DNA of 64,000 nucleotides from Flavobacterium sp. (GCF_039595935.1 NZ_JBCNKR010000006.1:434001-498000), one strand, 5' to 3'. Numbered from the stretch's first letter, positions 32,524-41,565 are shown. The notes: generated from the letters alone by a model not told the origin. Numbers and translations are program-made.

Positions 32524-34392
32524 ATGACCAAATCTTTAGAAGAAGTAAACCAATCGGTTGCTACAGAACATAAAAAAACAGGTTTCAGGAAAATATTAGC
32601 GTTTTTAGGTCCGGCTTATTTAGTAAGTGTAGGTTATATGGATCCCGGAAACTGGGCCACAGATATTGCCGGCGGAAGTCAGTTTGGCTACACTTTAGTC
32701 TGGGTTTTATTAATGAGCAACTTAATGGCACTGCTTTTACAGAGTTTAAGTGCCCGTCTCGGAATTGTAACCCAGCGTGATTTGGCGCAGGCTTCAAGAG
32801 AAACGTATTCTAAATACATCAACTACATTTTATATTTTCTGGCCGAAATTGCGATTGCTGCCTGCGATTTGGCCGAAGTACTCGGAATGGCCATTGGAAT
32901 TAACCTCCTTTTCGGAATTCCGCTTTTTGAAGGAGTTTTGATTACCGTACTGGATACTTTCATTCTGCTATTCCTAATTAACAAAGGAATCCGAAAAATG
33001 GAAGCTTTCATTATTGCTTTGGTCGCTATAATTGGTTTTTCATTTATTTTTGAGATGATTTTTGCAGAACCTGAAATTCATAAAATCATCGGCGGACTTG
33101 TGCCTTCTATTCCAAATTCTGCAGCATTGTACATCGCAATTGGAATCATCGGAGCCACTGTAATGCCTCACAACCTCTACTTACACTCTTCTTTAGTTCA
33201 AACCCGAAAGTTTGACAGAACTCCATCTGGAATTAAACAAGCTTTAAAGTATAATTTAATTGATTCGACGATTGCTCTGAATTTAGCCTTTTTTGTAAAT
33301 GCGGCCATTTTAATTCTTGCTGCTGCGACTTTCCACAAAAACGGAATGTTTGAAGTAGCAGAAATTCAGGATGCACATCAGTTTCTTGAACCTTTATTGG
33401 GAAATAAATGGGCTCCCATTTTATTTGCCGTCGCTTTAATCGCTGCCGGACAAAGTTCGACCGTAACCGGAACTCTTGCCGGACAGATTGTTATGGAAGG
33501 TTACTTACATCTAAGAATTCAGCCTTGGGTTCGCCGAATCATAACGCGCTTAATTGCGATTGTTCCTGCCTTAATCGTAATTTGGATATACGGTGAAAGC
33601 CTAACCGGAAAGCTTTTAATTTTGAGTCAGGTAATTTTGAGTCTCCAACTAGGATTTGCCATTATCCCGCTGATTCATTTTGTGAGCGATAAATCAAAAA
33701 TGAACGGTTTTCATATTTCCAGAACTACGCAGGTTGTTTCCTGGATTATTGCTTCGATTATTGTGTCTCTAAACGCCAAATTGGTTTATGACGAAATTAC
33801 TTCATGGCTTGAAAGCTCAAGTAATCCTATCATTTTGTGGTTTACCGTTATTCCATTGGCTTTTGGGTTTCTGGCTTTGCTTTTATACATTGTTTTTAAA
33901 CCTTTTATTGCCAAGTTTAAATCAAAACCAATAAATCATTCTCCGCATAATTTAAAACTTCATTTTAAACCAAAGGAAAGTCAAACGATTAAAAATATTG
34001 CTGTTTCTGTAGACTTTTCTAATGCTGATGAAGCCGCATTAAATCATGCTTTTGAAATGGGCGGAATGAATGCAAAATACACGCTCATCCATATTGTGGA
34101 AACTGTTGGTGCTCTCATGTACGGAATTCACATTCACGATCATGAGACTACAATTGATGAAAAGCTATTATTAGAATATAAAGAAATGCTTTCGCAAAAG
34201 GGATTTGACATTGAAACGGAACTTGGTTTTGGAAAACCTGACAAAATAATTCCGGAAATCATTAACAGCGGTATTTTTGATATCCTTGTCATGGGAACCC
34301 ACGGCCACACTGGATTAAAAGATATTCTTTTTGGTACAACGGTAGATAAATTGAGACATAAAATTTCAATACCTTTGTTGATTGTTAAATAA
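32524..34392 (+). CDS. mntH: Nramp divalent-metal transporter fused to a universal stress domain
   Basis: 622 residues, about 200 more than ordinary MntH. The Nramp core (about 25-455) has the metal-site DPGN at residues 40-43 (GYMDPGNWATD), VMPHNLYLHSSLVQTRK around 216-232, and about eleven membrane helices. Residues about 488-622 are a UspA domain ending GTHGHTGLKDILFGTTVDKL, the ATP-binding glycine loop with the same spacing as ATP-binding USP proteins. Expected to import Mn(II) or Fe(II) with protons. The C-terminal domain could gate uptake by ATP or stress signals; that is inference. Followed by its DtxR-type regulator. Confidence 0.93.
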   Translation: MTKSLEEVNQSVATEHKKTGFRKILAFLGPAYLVSVGYMDPGNWATDIAGGSQFGYTLVWVLLMSNLMALLLQSLSARLGIVTQRDLAQASRETYSKYINYILYFLAEIAIAACDLAEVLGMAIGINLLFGIPLFEGVLITVLDTFILLFLINKGIRKMEAFIIALVAIIGFSFIFEMIFAEPEIHKIIGGLVPSIPNSAALYIAIGIIGATVMPHNLYLHSSLVQTRKFDRTPSGIKQALKYNLIDSTIALNLAFFVNAAILILAAATFHKNGMFEVAEIQDAHQFLEPLLGNKWAPILFAVALIAAGQSSTVTGTLAGQIVMEGYLHLRIQPWVRRIITRLIAIVPALIVIWIYGESLTGKLLILSQVILSLQLGFAIIPLIHFVSDKSKMNGFHISRTTQVVSWIIASIIVSLNAKLVYDEITSWLESSSNPIILWFTVIPLAFGFLALLLYIVFKPFIAKFKSKPINHSPHNLKLHFKPKESQTIKNIAVSVDFSNADEAALNHAFEMGGMNAKYTLIHIVETVGALMYGIHIHDHETTIDEKLLLEYKEMLSQKGFDIETELGFGKPDKIIPEIINSGIFDILVMGTHGHTGLKDILFGTTVDKLRHKISIPLLIVK

Positions 34393-34395
34393 AAA

Positions 34396-34475
34396 GATAC
34401 AAAGTTCAGAGTGACAAAGTAACAAAGTTTTTTTTAGCTCTGTCACTTTGCAACTTTGTTCCTTTGTTACTCAAA
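34396..34475. repeat. CAAAG / CTTTG word-repeat spacer
   Basis: Imperfect copies of ACAAAGT-AACAAAG on the left face CTTTG-CAACTTTGTTC words on the right across TTTTTTTT. The same CTTTGTCACTTTG word occurs near 24250. It may form a weak hairpin between mntH and its regulator. Confidence 0.5.
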
Positions 34476-34484
34476 AAGAAAAAA

Positions 34485-35138
34485 ATGACCTTCTCAGAAG
34501 AAAATTACCTTAAATCGATCTATCATCTTACTGCGGCCTTAGAAACTGAAGTGAGTACCAATGCTATTGCTGAAATCATGGAAACGAAAGCTTCCTCTGT
34601 AACCGATATGCTTAAAAAACTGGCAGAGAAAGATTTAGTCAATTATAAAAAATACCAAGGTGTTTCGTTAACCGAAAACGGAAAACTGGCAGCCAAAATG
34701 ATCGTTAGAAAACATCGTTTATGGGAAGTTTTTCTTGTAGAGAAATTAAACTTTAGCTGGGATGAAGTTCATGATATTGCCGAACAATTGGAACACATCA
34801 AATCCGAACAATTGATTAATCGTTTAGATGATTTTCTGGGAAATCCAACGGAAGATCCTCATGGTGACCCCATTCCGGATGCAAACGGCCGAATTATAAA
34901 GATTGAAAAGCAACTACTTTCTGAATTATCTGAAAACCAAACCGGAGTTTGTGTTGGCGTAAAAGATACTTCTTCTGAGTTTTTGAAATATCTCGACAAA
35001 CAAGGAATTGCTTTGGGTTCTAAAATTGAATTCCTTTCTAAAGAATCTTTTGATTTATCGGTGAAAATTAAGGTTAATGAAAGGGAATTATCTATTTCAA
35101 ATAAAATTGCTTCTAATCTGTTTGTGAAGCTGGTTTAA
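34485..35138 (+). CDS. DtxR/MntR-family metal-dependent repressor
   Basis: 217 residues from ATG 34485; a longer frame would need TTG inside the repeat spacer. N-terminal helix-turn-helix (TNAIAEIMETKASSVTDMLKKLAEKDLV), dimerisation and metal-binding region (KHRLWEVFLVEKLNFSWDEVHDIAEQLEHIKS), and a C-terminal SH3/FeoA-like domain (about 150-217). The His and Glu residues of the metal sites are present. It probably represses mntH through the TTTTAG-N6-CTAAAA site, when bound to Mn(II) or Fe(II). Confidence 0.88.
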   Translation: MTFSEENYLKSIYHLTAALETEVSTNAIAEIMETKASSVTDMLKKLAEKDLVNYKKYQGVSLTENGKLAAKMIVRKHRLWEVFLVEKLNFSWDEVHDIAEQLEHIKSEQLINRLDDFLGNPTEDPHGDPIPDANGRIIKIEKQLLSELSENQTGVCVGVKDTSSEFLKYLDKQGIALGSKIEFLSKESFDLSVKIKVNERELSISNKIASNLFVKLV

Positions 35139-35171
35139 GACATCTAAAAGGTAAATCGAGCATATAAATTT

Positions 35172-35501
35172 ATGGATGAATTTGAAATCAATTCAGAAAA
35201 TGAAATAAAAGATCTTGAAGCACAATTAAAAAAACTCCCAAAAGAGAAGTGGAAAATTTGGAGATTAATTGTCGTTGGAATTATTACACCTTTTGTTGGC
35301 CCATATATTCCTCTAAGAAAGGGAATGCTAGTTGATAGAATGGGCTATCACAATTCTGTTTTACTGTTTGCCTTAATTTTTCTGTTTGCAGTCCCAGTAG
35401 GTTGTTATATGCATTTCCAAAAAATCAATAATGAAATATTTGATATTGAATGCCAAATTGAAAATTTAAAACGACAAAACAAACAAAAAATTGAGGGTTA
35501 A
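35172..35501 (+). CDS. Small membrane protein with flanking coiled coils
   Basis: 109 residues, no family recognised. An acidic, heptad-like N terminus (MDEFEINSENEIKDLEAQLKKL) precedes two membrane segments (about 32-47 LIVVGIITPFVGPYIP; 63-82 VLLFALIFLFAVPVGCYMHF) and a second coiled-coil-like tail (NNEIFDIECQIENLKRQNK). It follows the MntR-type gene by 33 bases, but no link to metals is evident. Confidence 0.6.
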   Translation: MDEFEINSENEIKDLEAQLKKLPKEKWKIWRLIVVGIITPFVGPYIPLRKGMLVDRMGYHNSVLLFALIFLFAVPVGCYMHFQKINNEIFDIECQIENLKRQNKQKIEG

Positions 35502-35596
35502 ATTTTAGAATAAATTCTTAAAAACCAAAAACCATTTTTTTAATTCCTAAAAACGCATCAATGTTTTTCTTACTTCAGGATTAACTAAAATATTAT

Positions 35597-35995
35597 TTAA
35601 ACAATCCCCTTCTCAATCATTTCCAACATAACCGGAGAAGCATTTTTAAACGTTGGCGGCTGTTCTATAATGCTTCCTGCGTTCTTTTTATTTACTTTAA
35701 AAGTCACATCATTATCTGTTGTAAATAAAAGTGCGGTTAAAAAAGGTTTTTTGATGTAAGTTCCCAAAACCAGTAAAGCTTCATCTAAAGTATGAATGCT
35801 TTCGATTTCTTCAGTCTTGTAGCGTGAAGTTAATGAGATAGAAAAAGTATTATCTTCATTTAAAACCAATCTGAAATAAATGTTTTTGATTTCGGTATCA
35901 CCCATAGTTTTAGCCAAAGTAAGTTTTGCGAAAGTTCCGCTTTGAATACTTTGTTTAACTCGTTCACAAAAAAGGGCAAATATTGGTTCGTACAT
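35597..35995 (-). CDS. Conserved-looking protein of unknown function
   Basis: 132 residues, soluble and without signal peptide. No family was recognised. It starts MYEPIFALFCERVKQSIQSGTFAKLTLAKTM and alternates charged helices with beta-like runs (NIYFRLVLNEDNTFSISLTSRY, VTFKVNKKNAG). A start upstream is not supported because word repeats begin immediately before the ATG. It stands alone. Confidence 0.6.
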   Translation of the reverse strand: MYEPIFALFCERVKQSIQSGTFAKLTLAKTMGDTEIKNIYFRLVLNEDNTFSISLTSRYKTEEIESIHTLDEALLVLGTYIKKPFLTALLFTTDNDVTFKVNKKNAGSIIEQPPTFKNASPVMLEMIEKGIV

Positions 35996-36000
35996 TTTTT

Positions 36001-36214
36001 TAAGTTGCTAAGGTTCTGAGATGCTGAGGTTCTAAGTTTTTTTTTTAAACCTTTGTCTATATTTAACCGCAAAGGTCGCAAAGATTTACACAAAGAACAC
36101 AAGAATTGGGCAAAAAAAAATCAGCCACAGATTATAGAGATTAACACAGATTCCTGTAAATCCTTTTAATCCAAATAATCTGTGGCTAAAAACTAATATT
36201 TTTTTTGCGGTTAA
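36001..36214. repeat. Composite repeat spacer before the crotonase gene's 3' end
   Basis: Four repeat types are stacked: GCTAAGGTTCTGAG words (36005-36036, as near 24000), CGCAAAG words (36064-36100, as near 3200), an inverted pair AGCCACAGATTAT/ATAATCTGTGGCT (36123-36135 and 36175-36187), and an outer TTAACCGCAAA / TTTGCGGTTAA pair. It lies between two minus-strand genes. Confidence 0.6.
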
Positions 36215-36220
36215 GAAAAA

Positions 36221-37003
36221 TTATTTTCCTGTAAATTCAGCTTTACGTTTTTCTAAAAAGGCAGTTGTTCCTTCTTTGAAGTCTTGTGTTCCGAAACACT
36301 CTCCAAATGATTTTATTTCGGTATCAAAACCATTCTTGCCGTCTTTGAAGTTTGCATTGATGGCTTTTATAGCTTTTCCGATTGCGAATGGTGCATTTTT
36401 GATAATTTTCTGAGCGATTACATTTGTAAACGACAATAATTCTTCCTGAGGCACCACATGATTTACTAATCCGTAGTGTTTAGCTTCTTCGGCAGTAATC
36501 ATCGCTGCGGTCATAATCATTTCCATGGCACGGCCTTTTCCAACTAATTGCGGTAAACGCTGTGTTCCTCCATAACCCGGAATTAATCCTAAAGTTACTT
36601 CCGGCAATCCCATTTTTGCGTTATCAGAAGCTATTCTAAAATGACAAGACATTGCCAATTCTAATCCGCCGCCAAGAGCAAAACCATTAACGGCCGCAAT
36701 AACCGGCTTTTTAAGGTTTTCGATAAAATCGAATAACGATTCTTGTCCTTCTGCTGCTAATTGTGCGCCTTCAACAACTGTATAGTTTGCAAATTCAGAA
36801 ATATCGGCTCCGGCAACAAAAGCTTTTTCTCCGCTTCCGGTTAAAACAATAACACGAACCTCATCGTTTTTTGCTAATAATTGAATAGCATTACTCAGAT
36901 CACTAATTGTAGCTTTGTTTAAAGCATTTAGTTTAGTTGGTCTGTTAATTGTTATTGTAGCGATTTTTTCCTGAATAGAAATTAAGATATTTTCGTAGTT
37001 CAT
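36221..37003 (-). CDS. Enoyl-CoA hydratase/isomerase (crotonase) family
   Basis: 260 residues, the standard size. The oxyanion hole and catalytic Glu115 are in GFALGGGLELAMSC, and the second catalytic Glu135 is in MGLPEVTLGLIPGYGGTQRL, so a hydratase of beta-oxidation type is likely (crotonyl-CoA to 3-hydroxybutyryl-CoA). AFVAGADISEF is the usual CoA-binding block. It follows a histidine kinase gene by 11 bases, which looks like an accidental operon rather than a functional link. Confidence 0.9.
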   Translation of the reverse strand: MNYENILISIQEKIATITINRPTKLNALNKATISDLSNAIQLLAKNDEVRVIVLTGSGEKAFVAGADISEFANYTVVEGAQLAAEGQESLFDFIENLKKPVIAAVNGFALGGGLELAMSCHFRIASDNAKMGLPEVTLGLIPGYGGTQRLPQLVGKGRAMEMIMTAAMITAEEAKHYGLVNHVVPQEELLSFTNVIAQKIIKNAPFAIGKAIKAINANFKDGKNGFDTEIKSFGECFGTQDFKEGTTAFLEKRKAEFTGK

Positions 37004-37014
37004 AACGACTGTTT

Positions 37015-38484
37015 TTATGAGTTTGTGATAGGGAGCGAAACTCTAAAAGTGGTTCCTTTTCCGTATGTTGATTCAAAGGTAATTGTTCCTTTGTAATTTT
37101 CGATGATGTTTTTGATAATTCCGAGACCAAGTCCCATACCACTGGTTTTGGTAGTAAACTTTGGTTCGAAGATTCTTCCGATGTCTTGTTTCTGAATTCC
37201 GATTCCGTTGTCTTTTACGGCAATTTCAACGTTATTGTTTCTTCTTTTTACTGTAACTACAATCGATTTTTGAAACTGGCTTTCCGGAATGGCCTGCGTT
37301 GCGTTTTTAACCAAATTGGTAATAACACGTATCAATTGCGTACGGTCCATTTTTGAAATAATCTCTTCTTCATCGCTTTCAAAAGAAATATAATCTTCGT
37401 TAAAGATATCCAATGCCAGTTCGACAACCTCAACAACATTCAGGGTTTCATTTTGCTGAGCCGGCATCGAAGCAAAATTCGAAAATGCCGAAGCCACAGA
37501 CGTCATGGTGTCTATCTGCTGAATTAAGGTTTCGGAGTAATCATTCATTTTTTGTTTCACATCAGGATCATTCGGATCGAACTTTCTTTGGAAACTCTGA
37601 ACTGTTAAGCGCATCGGCGTAAGCGGATTTTTAATTTCGTGTGCCACTTGTTTTGCCATTTCTCGCCAGGCTTCTTCACGTTCGCTTTGTGCTAATTTTA
37701 TGGCGCTGACTTCCAATTTGTCAACCATTCCGTTATAGGCTTTTATAAGGAAATTAACTTCTTTGCTATTCGCTTCCAACACAATCTTTTCATTCTTCTG
37801 ATCCAGATTAGTTTCTTCTAATCTATCAGAAATGGTTTTTAAAGATTTTGTGATATAAGTTGAAAGGAAATATGCCAAAGCGAAAGCTACAATCAACATA
37901 AAAGAATACACCTGACTTAAACGAATCAGAAAGGTGTTCAACTCATTATCATAATAACCGTCGTCTTCTAAATACGGAAGATTTAATATACCGAGCGGTT
38001 TAAACTTTTCATCTTTTATTAAACTGTAGGAAGATCTGTTCTTAACTCCGTCGATGGTTTTTATGTCTACAAAACGCTTTTCGATTGAAGAGCGAACTAA
38101 CTTTAAAATATATTCCGGAATTGGCGGTGCGATTTTATCAACTGCAAAAGATTCTTTCGAAGATTTAAGCAGTTTCCCGTCAAGGCTGTAAATATTAATT
38201 TCGATTTTATGAATCTGCGCCAGCTCATGAATTTTATCTTTAAAGATTAAATCCAGATTTTGGGTTTTCAGCGGATAAGTTGTAGTCGAAAGCACATAAT
38301 TGATGTGTTCTTTTACCGCATTTTCTTTTCGTTCTAAACGTTCCTGATGGTATTCTTTGGCCTCTGTTTTAAACTGAATAATAGAAATCGAAGCCAATAA
38401 AAAAGATGCTACAACAATCAATACAATCATCGACAGGAAAATCCTGGTACGAAGGGATAGCATTGACATTTTGAAGTTAAACAT
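37015..38484 (-). CDS. Membrane sensor histidine kinase, NtrY-like
   Basis: 489 residues. TM1 (about 15-37), a periplasmic sensing loop of about 150 residues, TM2 (about 191-209), a HAMP-like linker, then HisKA with His282 in VAHEIKNPLTPMRLTV. The HATPase domain has NLVKNATQAIP, VKDNGIGI and TSGMGLGLGIIKNI. The HEIKNPLTPMRL box is the NtrY form. No response regulator is adjacent, so its partner is elsewhere. Seven copies of TCTCAG lie 17-58 bases upstream of the ATG, a possible length-variable control element. Alternative in-frame ATGs exist at residues 6 and 8. Confidence 0.9.
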   Translation of the reverse strand: MFNFKMSMLSLRTRIFLSMIVLIVVASFLLASISIIQFKTEAKEYHQERLERKENAVKEHINYVLSTTTYPLKTQNLDLIFKDKIHELAQIHKIEINIYSLDGKLLKSSKESFAVDKIAPPIPEYILKLVRSSIEKRFVDIKTIDGVKNRSSYSLIKDEKFKPLGILNLPYLEDDGYYDNELNTFLIRLSQVYSFMLIVAFALAYFLSTYITKSLKTISDRLEETNLDQKNEKIVLEANSKEVNFLIKAYNGMVDKLEVSAIKLAQSEREEAWREMAKQVAHEIKNPLTPMRLTVQSFQRKFDPNDPDVKQKMNDYSETLIQQIDTMTSVASAFSNFASMPAQQNETLNVVEVVELALDIFNEDYISFESDEEEIISKMDRTQLIRVITNLVKNATQAIPESQFQKSIVVTVKRRNNNVEIAVKDNGIGIQKQDIGRIFEPKFTTKTSGMGLGLGIIKNIIENYKGTITFESTYGKGTTFRVSLPITNS

Positions 38485-38500
38485 ATTTTTTAGTATTCAG

Positions 38501-38542
38501 TCTCAGTCTCAGTCTCAGTCTCAGTCTCAGTCTCAGTCTCAG
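38501..38542. repeat. Seven perfect TCTCAG tandem repeats
   Basis: 42 bases of uninterrupted hexamer repeat directly upstream of the histidine kinase start, with a partial TTCAG unit before it. Such repeats change copy number by slipped-strand mispairing. Being outside the coding region, a change would alter promoter spacing or leader length rather than frame. Confidence 0.9.
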
Positions 38543-38573
38543 AAAAACTGAAAACCGTGACTGCGACTGAAAA

Positions 38574-39122
38574 CTATTTTCTCTCTCTTATTCTTTTATA
38601 AAAACGGAATCCCAGCATTATTAAAACCGAGAATAAAATAATTCCGATTACGCCGAAAATCCAGTTTATAGCGCTTTTTAAAACTACTAAAAATACAACA
38701 GCAAATAGAATAATCGTTGCACCTTCATTCCATAAACGCATAAAATTATTTGAATATTTTACCTCATCGTTTTGTAGTTGTTTGAAAATCTGATGGCATT
38801 TTCCGTGATATAAATACAAAAGGAAAACGAAACATAATTTTACGTGCATCCACGATTGTGTAAGCCAAATATGCCCTGCATCTGTAAAAAACAGCATCCA
38901 AAAAGCAAAAATACTTGCCAAAACCGCCGAAGGCCACGTAATAATGTACCACAAACGGTAGGCCATTATTTTGTATTGCGCCTGCAGAATTTCTTTTTCT
39001 GGAGAAGGCTTTTCACTGGCCTCAATTTGATACACAAACAAACGCACAATATAAAACAAACCCGCAAACCAGGTTATTACAAATATAAGATGCAGTGATT
39101 TTAAGTAGTTATAATATTCCAT
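38574..39122 (-). CDS. hemJ: Protoporphyrinogen IX oxidase HemJ
   Basis: 182-residue membrane protein of the HemJ (UPF0093) family. His11 in KSLHLIFVITWFAG and Lys95 in WMHVKLCFVFLLYLYH correspond to the conserved His and Lys needed in characterised HemJ, and RLWNEGATIILFAVVFLVVLK is typical. Four to five membrane helices. It oxidises protoporphyrinogen IX to protoporphyrin IX, the step before ferrochelatase. It lies 33 bases after hemH in the same operon, supporting the assignment over a generic CopD protein. Confidence 0.88.
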   Translation of the reverse strand: MEYYNYLKSLHLIFVITWFAGLFYIVRLFVYQIEASEKPSPEKEILQAQYKIMAYRLWYIITWPSAVLASIFAFWMLFFTDAGHIWLTQSWMHVKLCFVFLLYLYHGKCHQIFKQLQNDEVKYSNNFMRLWNEGATIILFAVVFLVVLKSAINWIFGVIGIILFSVLIMLGFRFYKRIRERK

Positions 39123-39155
39123 AAAGTCTATTTTCTTTACTCTTGCCTCTTTCTT

Positions 39156-40169
39156 CTATTTCGCCCAATCGTTAATCCAGTTGCTTACTGTCTGACACCA
39201 TTCGTCATCATCGTTCAAACATGGAATTGCTAAGAATTCTTCTCCTCCATTTGCTTCAAAATCTTCTTTGGCGCGCATCGCGATTTCTTCCAGAGTTTCT
39301 AAACAATCTGAAACGAAAGCTGGTGTAACAACTGCCAATTTCTTGATTCCTTTTGCCGGCATGTTATCAATTTCAACATCAGTGTAAGGCTCCAACCATT
39401 TGTCTCCCGCTAAACGTGATTGAAATGTCAGACTGTATTTGTCTTCTGGAAGTCCTAATAATTTAACGACTTGTCTTGTAGTTTCATAACATTGGTGACG
39501 GTAGCAGAATTCATGCGCCGGAGATGGTGTGTTGCAGCAAGAACCGTCAATTTTACAATGCGATTTAGTTACGTCGGTTTTGCGAATATGACGTTCTGGA
39601 ATTCCGTGATACGAAAACAACAAATGATCATAATCAAAACCAACCAAATGTTTCTGAATTGAATCTGCCAAATTCTTGATGTAATCCGGTTTGTTGTAAA
39701 ATGCCGGAACATCAGTAAATTTCATGTGAGGGAATTTCTTCTTGCGAATTTCTTCAGCTTTAACTAAAATAGTCAAAGTGGAAGCCATCGCGTATTGCGG
39801 ATATAAAGGAAAAAGCATTACATCTGTAACTCCTTTATCGCTCAATTCTTGAAGTCCTTTTTCGATTGTCATACTTCCGTAACGCATTGCTAAAGAAACT
39901 GGAACATTCACAAGTGGCTGAACCTTTTTCTGCATTCTTTCTGAAAGAACCACTAACGGCGAACCTTCTTCCCACCAAATTTTCGCGTAAGCGTGAGCCG
40001 ATTCTTCTGGTCTTTTTCTTAAAATAATTCCACGAACTAATAATGCTCTCAACAAATACGGCACGTCAATCACGTATTTATCCATTAAAAATTCGTCTAA
40101 ATAAGGTTTAACATCTTTTGTCGTTGGACTATCCGGAGATCCTAGATTTACTAATAATACGCCTTTCAT
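39156..40169 (-). CDS. hemH: Ferrochelatase
   Basis: 337 residues, full length. The N-terminal GVLLVNLGSPDSPTTKDVKPYLDEFL, the active-site FSYHGIPERH histidine, and the C-terminal PAFVSDCLETLEEIAMRAKE (catalytic glutamate) are all present. A cysteine-bearing CKIDGSCCNTPSPAHEFCYRHQC segment is notable: it could hold a metal site, but it is not the C-terminal [2Fe-2S] ligand set. It inserts Fe(II) into protoporphyrin IX. First gene of hemH-hemJ; its leader contains GCTTTAGGC word repeats also found before hemE. Confidence 0.94.
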   Translation of the reverse strand: MKGVLLVNLGSPDSPTTKDVKPYLDEFLMDKYVIDVPYLLRALLVRGIILRKRPEESAHAYAKIWWEEGSPLVVLSERMQKKVQPLVNVPVSLAMRYGSMTIEKGLQELSDKGVTDVMLFPLYPQYAMASTLTILVKAEEIRKKKFPHMKFTDVPAFYNKPDYIKNLADSIQKHLVGFDYDHLLFSYHGIPERHIRKTDVTKSHCKIDGSCCNTPSPAHEFCYRHQCYETTRQVVKLLGLPEDKYSLTFQSRLAGDKWLEPYTDVEIDNMPAKGIKKLAVVTPAFVSDCLETLEEIAMRAKEDFEANGGEEFLAIPCLNDDDEWCQTVSNWINDWAK

Positions 40170-40171
40170 AT

Positions 40172-40208
40172 TTTTTGCTTTAGGCTTTAAGCATTAGCTT
40201 TAAGCTTT
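40172..40208. repeat. GCTTTAGGC/GCTTTAAGC word repeats in the hemH leader
   Basis: Read toward hemH on the minus strand the leader ends GCTTAAAGCCTAAAGC-AAAAAAT-ATG. hemE on the plus strand ends GCTTAAAGCCTAAAGC-AAAAAACAA-ATG. The 16-base word is identical and its distance to the start is nearly the same. Confidence 0.7.
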
Positions 40209-40233
40209 TTTATTTGTTTTTTAAAATTTTTGT

Positions 40234-40241
40234 CAAAAGTA
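40234..40241 (-). promoter_or_regulatory. Candidate -7 box for hemH
   Basis: Minus-strand TACTTTTG matches TAnnTTTG, 64 bases upstream of the hemH ATG, so the word repeats would be in the transcribed leader. Confidence 0.4.
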
Positions 40242-40313
40242 GAACTTGCTGCTTTTTGGAAATATGATAATTATTACTTTTTAATTATGTTCTTATTTAT
40301 AAAATTGATGCTT

Positions 40314-40685
40314 TTAATATTTGCTTAATTCTTTTTCCATTTTTTCTTTCCATCCTTTTCCATTTCTATTTTCTAAATAAGAATCTGTTATTTTATGATA
40401 TGCACTTATTGCTTCATCCAATTTTTTGTCGCCAATTACACATCCTTCATTTTTTTTAAATAAACCATATTTATTATAAATACTATCTCGTTTATGCTTT
40501 TTTGCTTCTTGAATTTTTCTTTGAGATTCAATAGGAGAAATAAATGGCAAACCATAAGTAAATGTTTTCACACTGTCAACTTCAATATCATGTAAAGCTT
40601 GATTTTTATATTCAGTCAACAACGGACTGTCTGGTGATTTACAGTTAAAGAAAACAACACATATTATAAAAGAAACTTTTTTCAT
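40314..40685 (-). CDS. Small putative lipoprotein, unknown function
   Basis: 123 residues from MKKVSFIICVVFFNCKSPDS; the frame extends 6 codons further but would overlap the AraC-type gene, and this start gives a lipobox (FFNC, Cys15). The mature part is charged and helical (ESQRKIQEAKKHKRDS, KLDEAISAYHKITDSYLENRNGKGW). No family was recognised. It may be co-transcribed with the AraC-type gene just upstream (4-base gap). Confidence 0.6.
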   Translation of the reverse strand: MKKVSFIICVVFFNCKSPDSPLLTEYKNQALHDIEVDSVKTFTYGLPFISPIESQRKIQEAKKHKRDSIYNKYGLFKKNEGCVIGDKKLDEAISAYHKITDSYLENRNGKGWKEKMEKELSKY

Positions 40686-40689
40686 TCCA

Positions 40690-41565
40690 TTAAACATTCG
40701 CATTAATCGACATTAAATATTTCTTTGGAGTCGTGGCAAATTTCTTTTTGAAAGCTGCTATAAAGTGGCTTCCGGTGCTGTAGCCTATTTTCAATCCTAC
40801 TTCGTTTACATTATAAGAACCGCTGTCTAAAAGTTTTCTCGCGAAATCCATTTTGTAATCGAAAAGAAAACCATAAACTGTATCGCCGTAAATTTGTTTG
40901 AAACCCATTTTTAGTTTCTTCAAATTTAAACCAATTTCATCTGCCAGTTCCTGCAATCCCGGAGGTTCAGCCATATTGGCGATGATAATTTCTTTGGCTT
41001 TTCGGATTTTTAAAACGTTATCCTCATCAATTAAAAACGGACATTGTTCTGCATTTGGGTCTTCGGTTCTGTTGAAATACAAACTCAACAATTCGTATCC
41101 TTTTCCTTTATAATAAAGGTTCTTTATAGACGGATGTAGATTATAATGAAACAGCTGACTTAAAACAATTGCCATTGACGGACTTATATTTCCTTCGTTA
41201 TAATACTTTTTATCCTTATTATCAGGACTTAAAAAAGTAATATAATCGGCTTCGGCAGAAAATAAGGCGTGAAACTTTTTAATCGATACAATTACCGAGA
41301 TCGCCCATGAGTTTGGAGCCAGCTCTAAATTAAGTGGCAATTCTTTCTGAGGATTATATAAAAGCAGCGATTTTTCTTCTTTTAATTCTAAAGCATAATT
41401 GCCTTGATTGAATAAAAATTTTGCATTCCCTTTTATCCCGAAATGAAACTGTATCAGGCCAGTACCTATTATTTCATGCTGTGCATAAAAAGGCTCAGTG
41501 CCATCGTTTTGAAAACGGATCAGCGTAAAGTCGTCTTCAATTTTAATAATTTCTTGAGAACCCAT
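40690..41565 (-). CDS. AraC-family transcriptional regulator
   Basis: 291 residues with an N-terminal sensing region (about 1-185) and a C-terminal double helix-turn-helix (about 192-291: PPGLQELADEIGLNLKKLKMGFKQIYG and YNVNEVGLKIGYSTGSHFIAAFKKKFATTPKKYL). Divergent from hemA across 226 bases. Its position suggests control of the hem genes, perhaps by a heme or iron signal, but no operator could be defined and the ligand is unknown. Confidence 0.88.
   Translation of the reverse strand: MGSQEIIKIEDDFTLIRFQNDGTEPFYAQHEIIGTGLIQFHFGIKGNAKFLFNQGNYALELKEEKSLLLYNPQKELPLNLELAPNSWAISVIVSIKKFHALFSAEADYITFLSPDNKDKKYYNEGNISPSMAIVLSQLFHYNLHPSIKNLYYKGKGYELLSLYFNRTEDPNAEQCPFLIDEDNVLKIRKAKEIIIANMAEPPGLQELADEIGLNLKKLKMGFKQIYGDTVYGFLFDYKMDFARKLLDSGSYNVNEVGLKIGYSTGSHFIAAFKKKFATTPKKYLMSINANV

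Noticed and set aside
38501..38542. Possible CRISPR-like array
   Set aside because: Unit is 6 bases with no spacers; it is a simple tandem repeat. No cas genes are present anywhere in the window.
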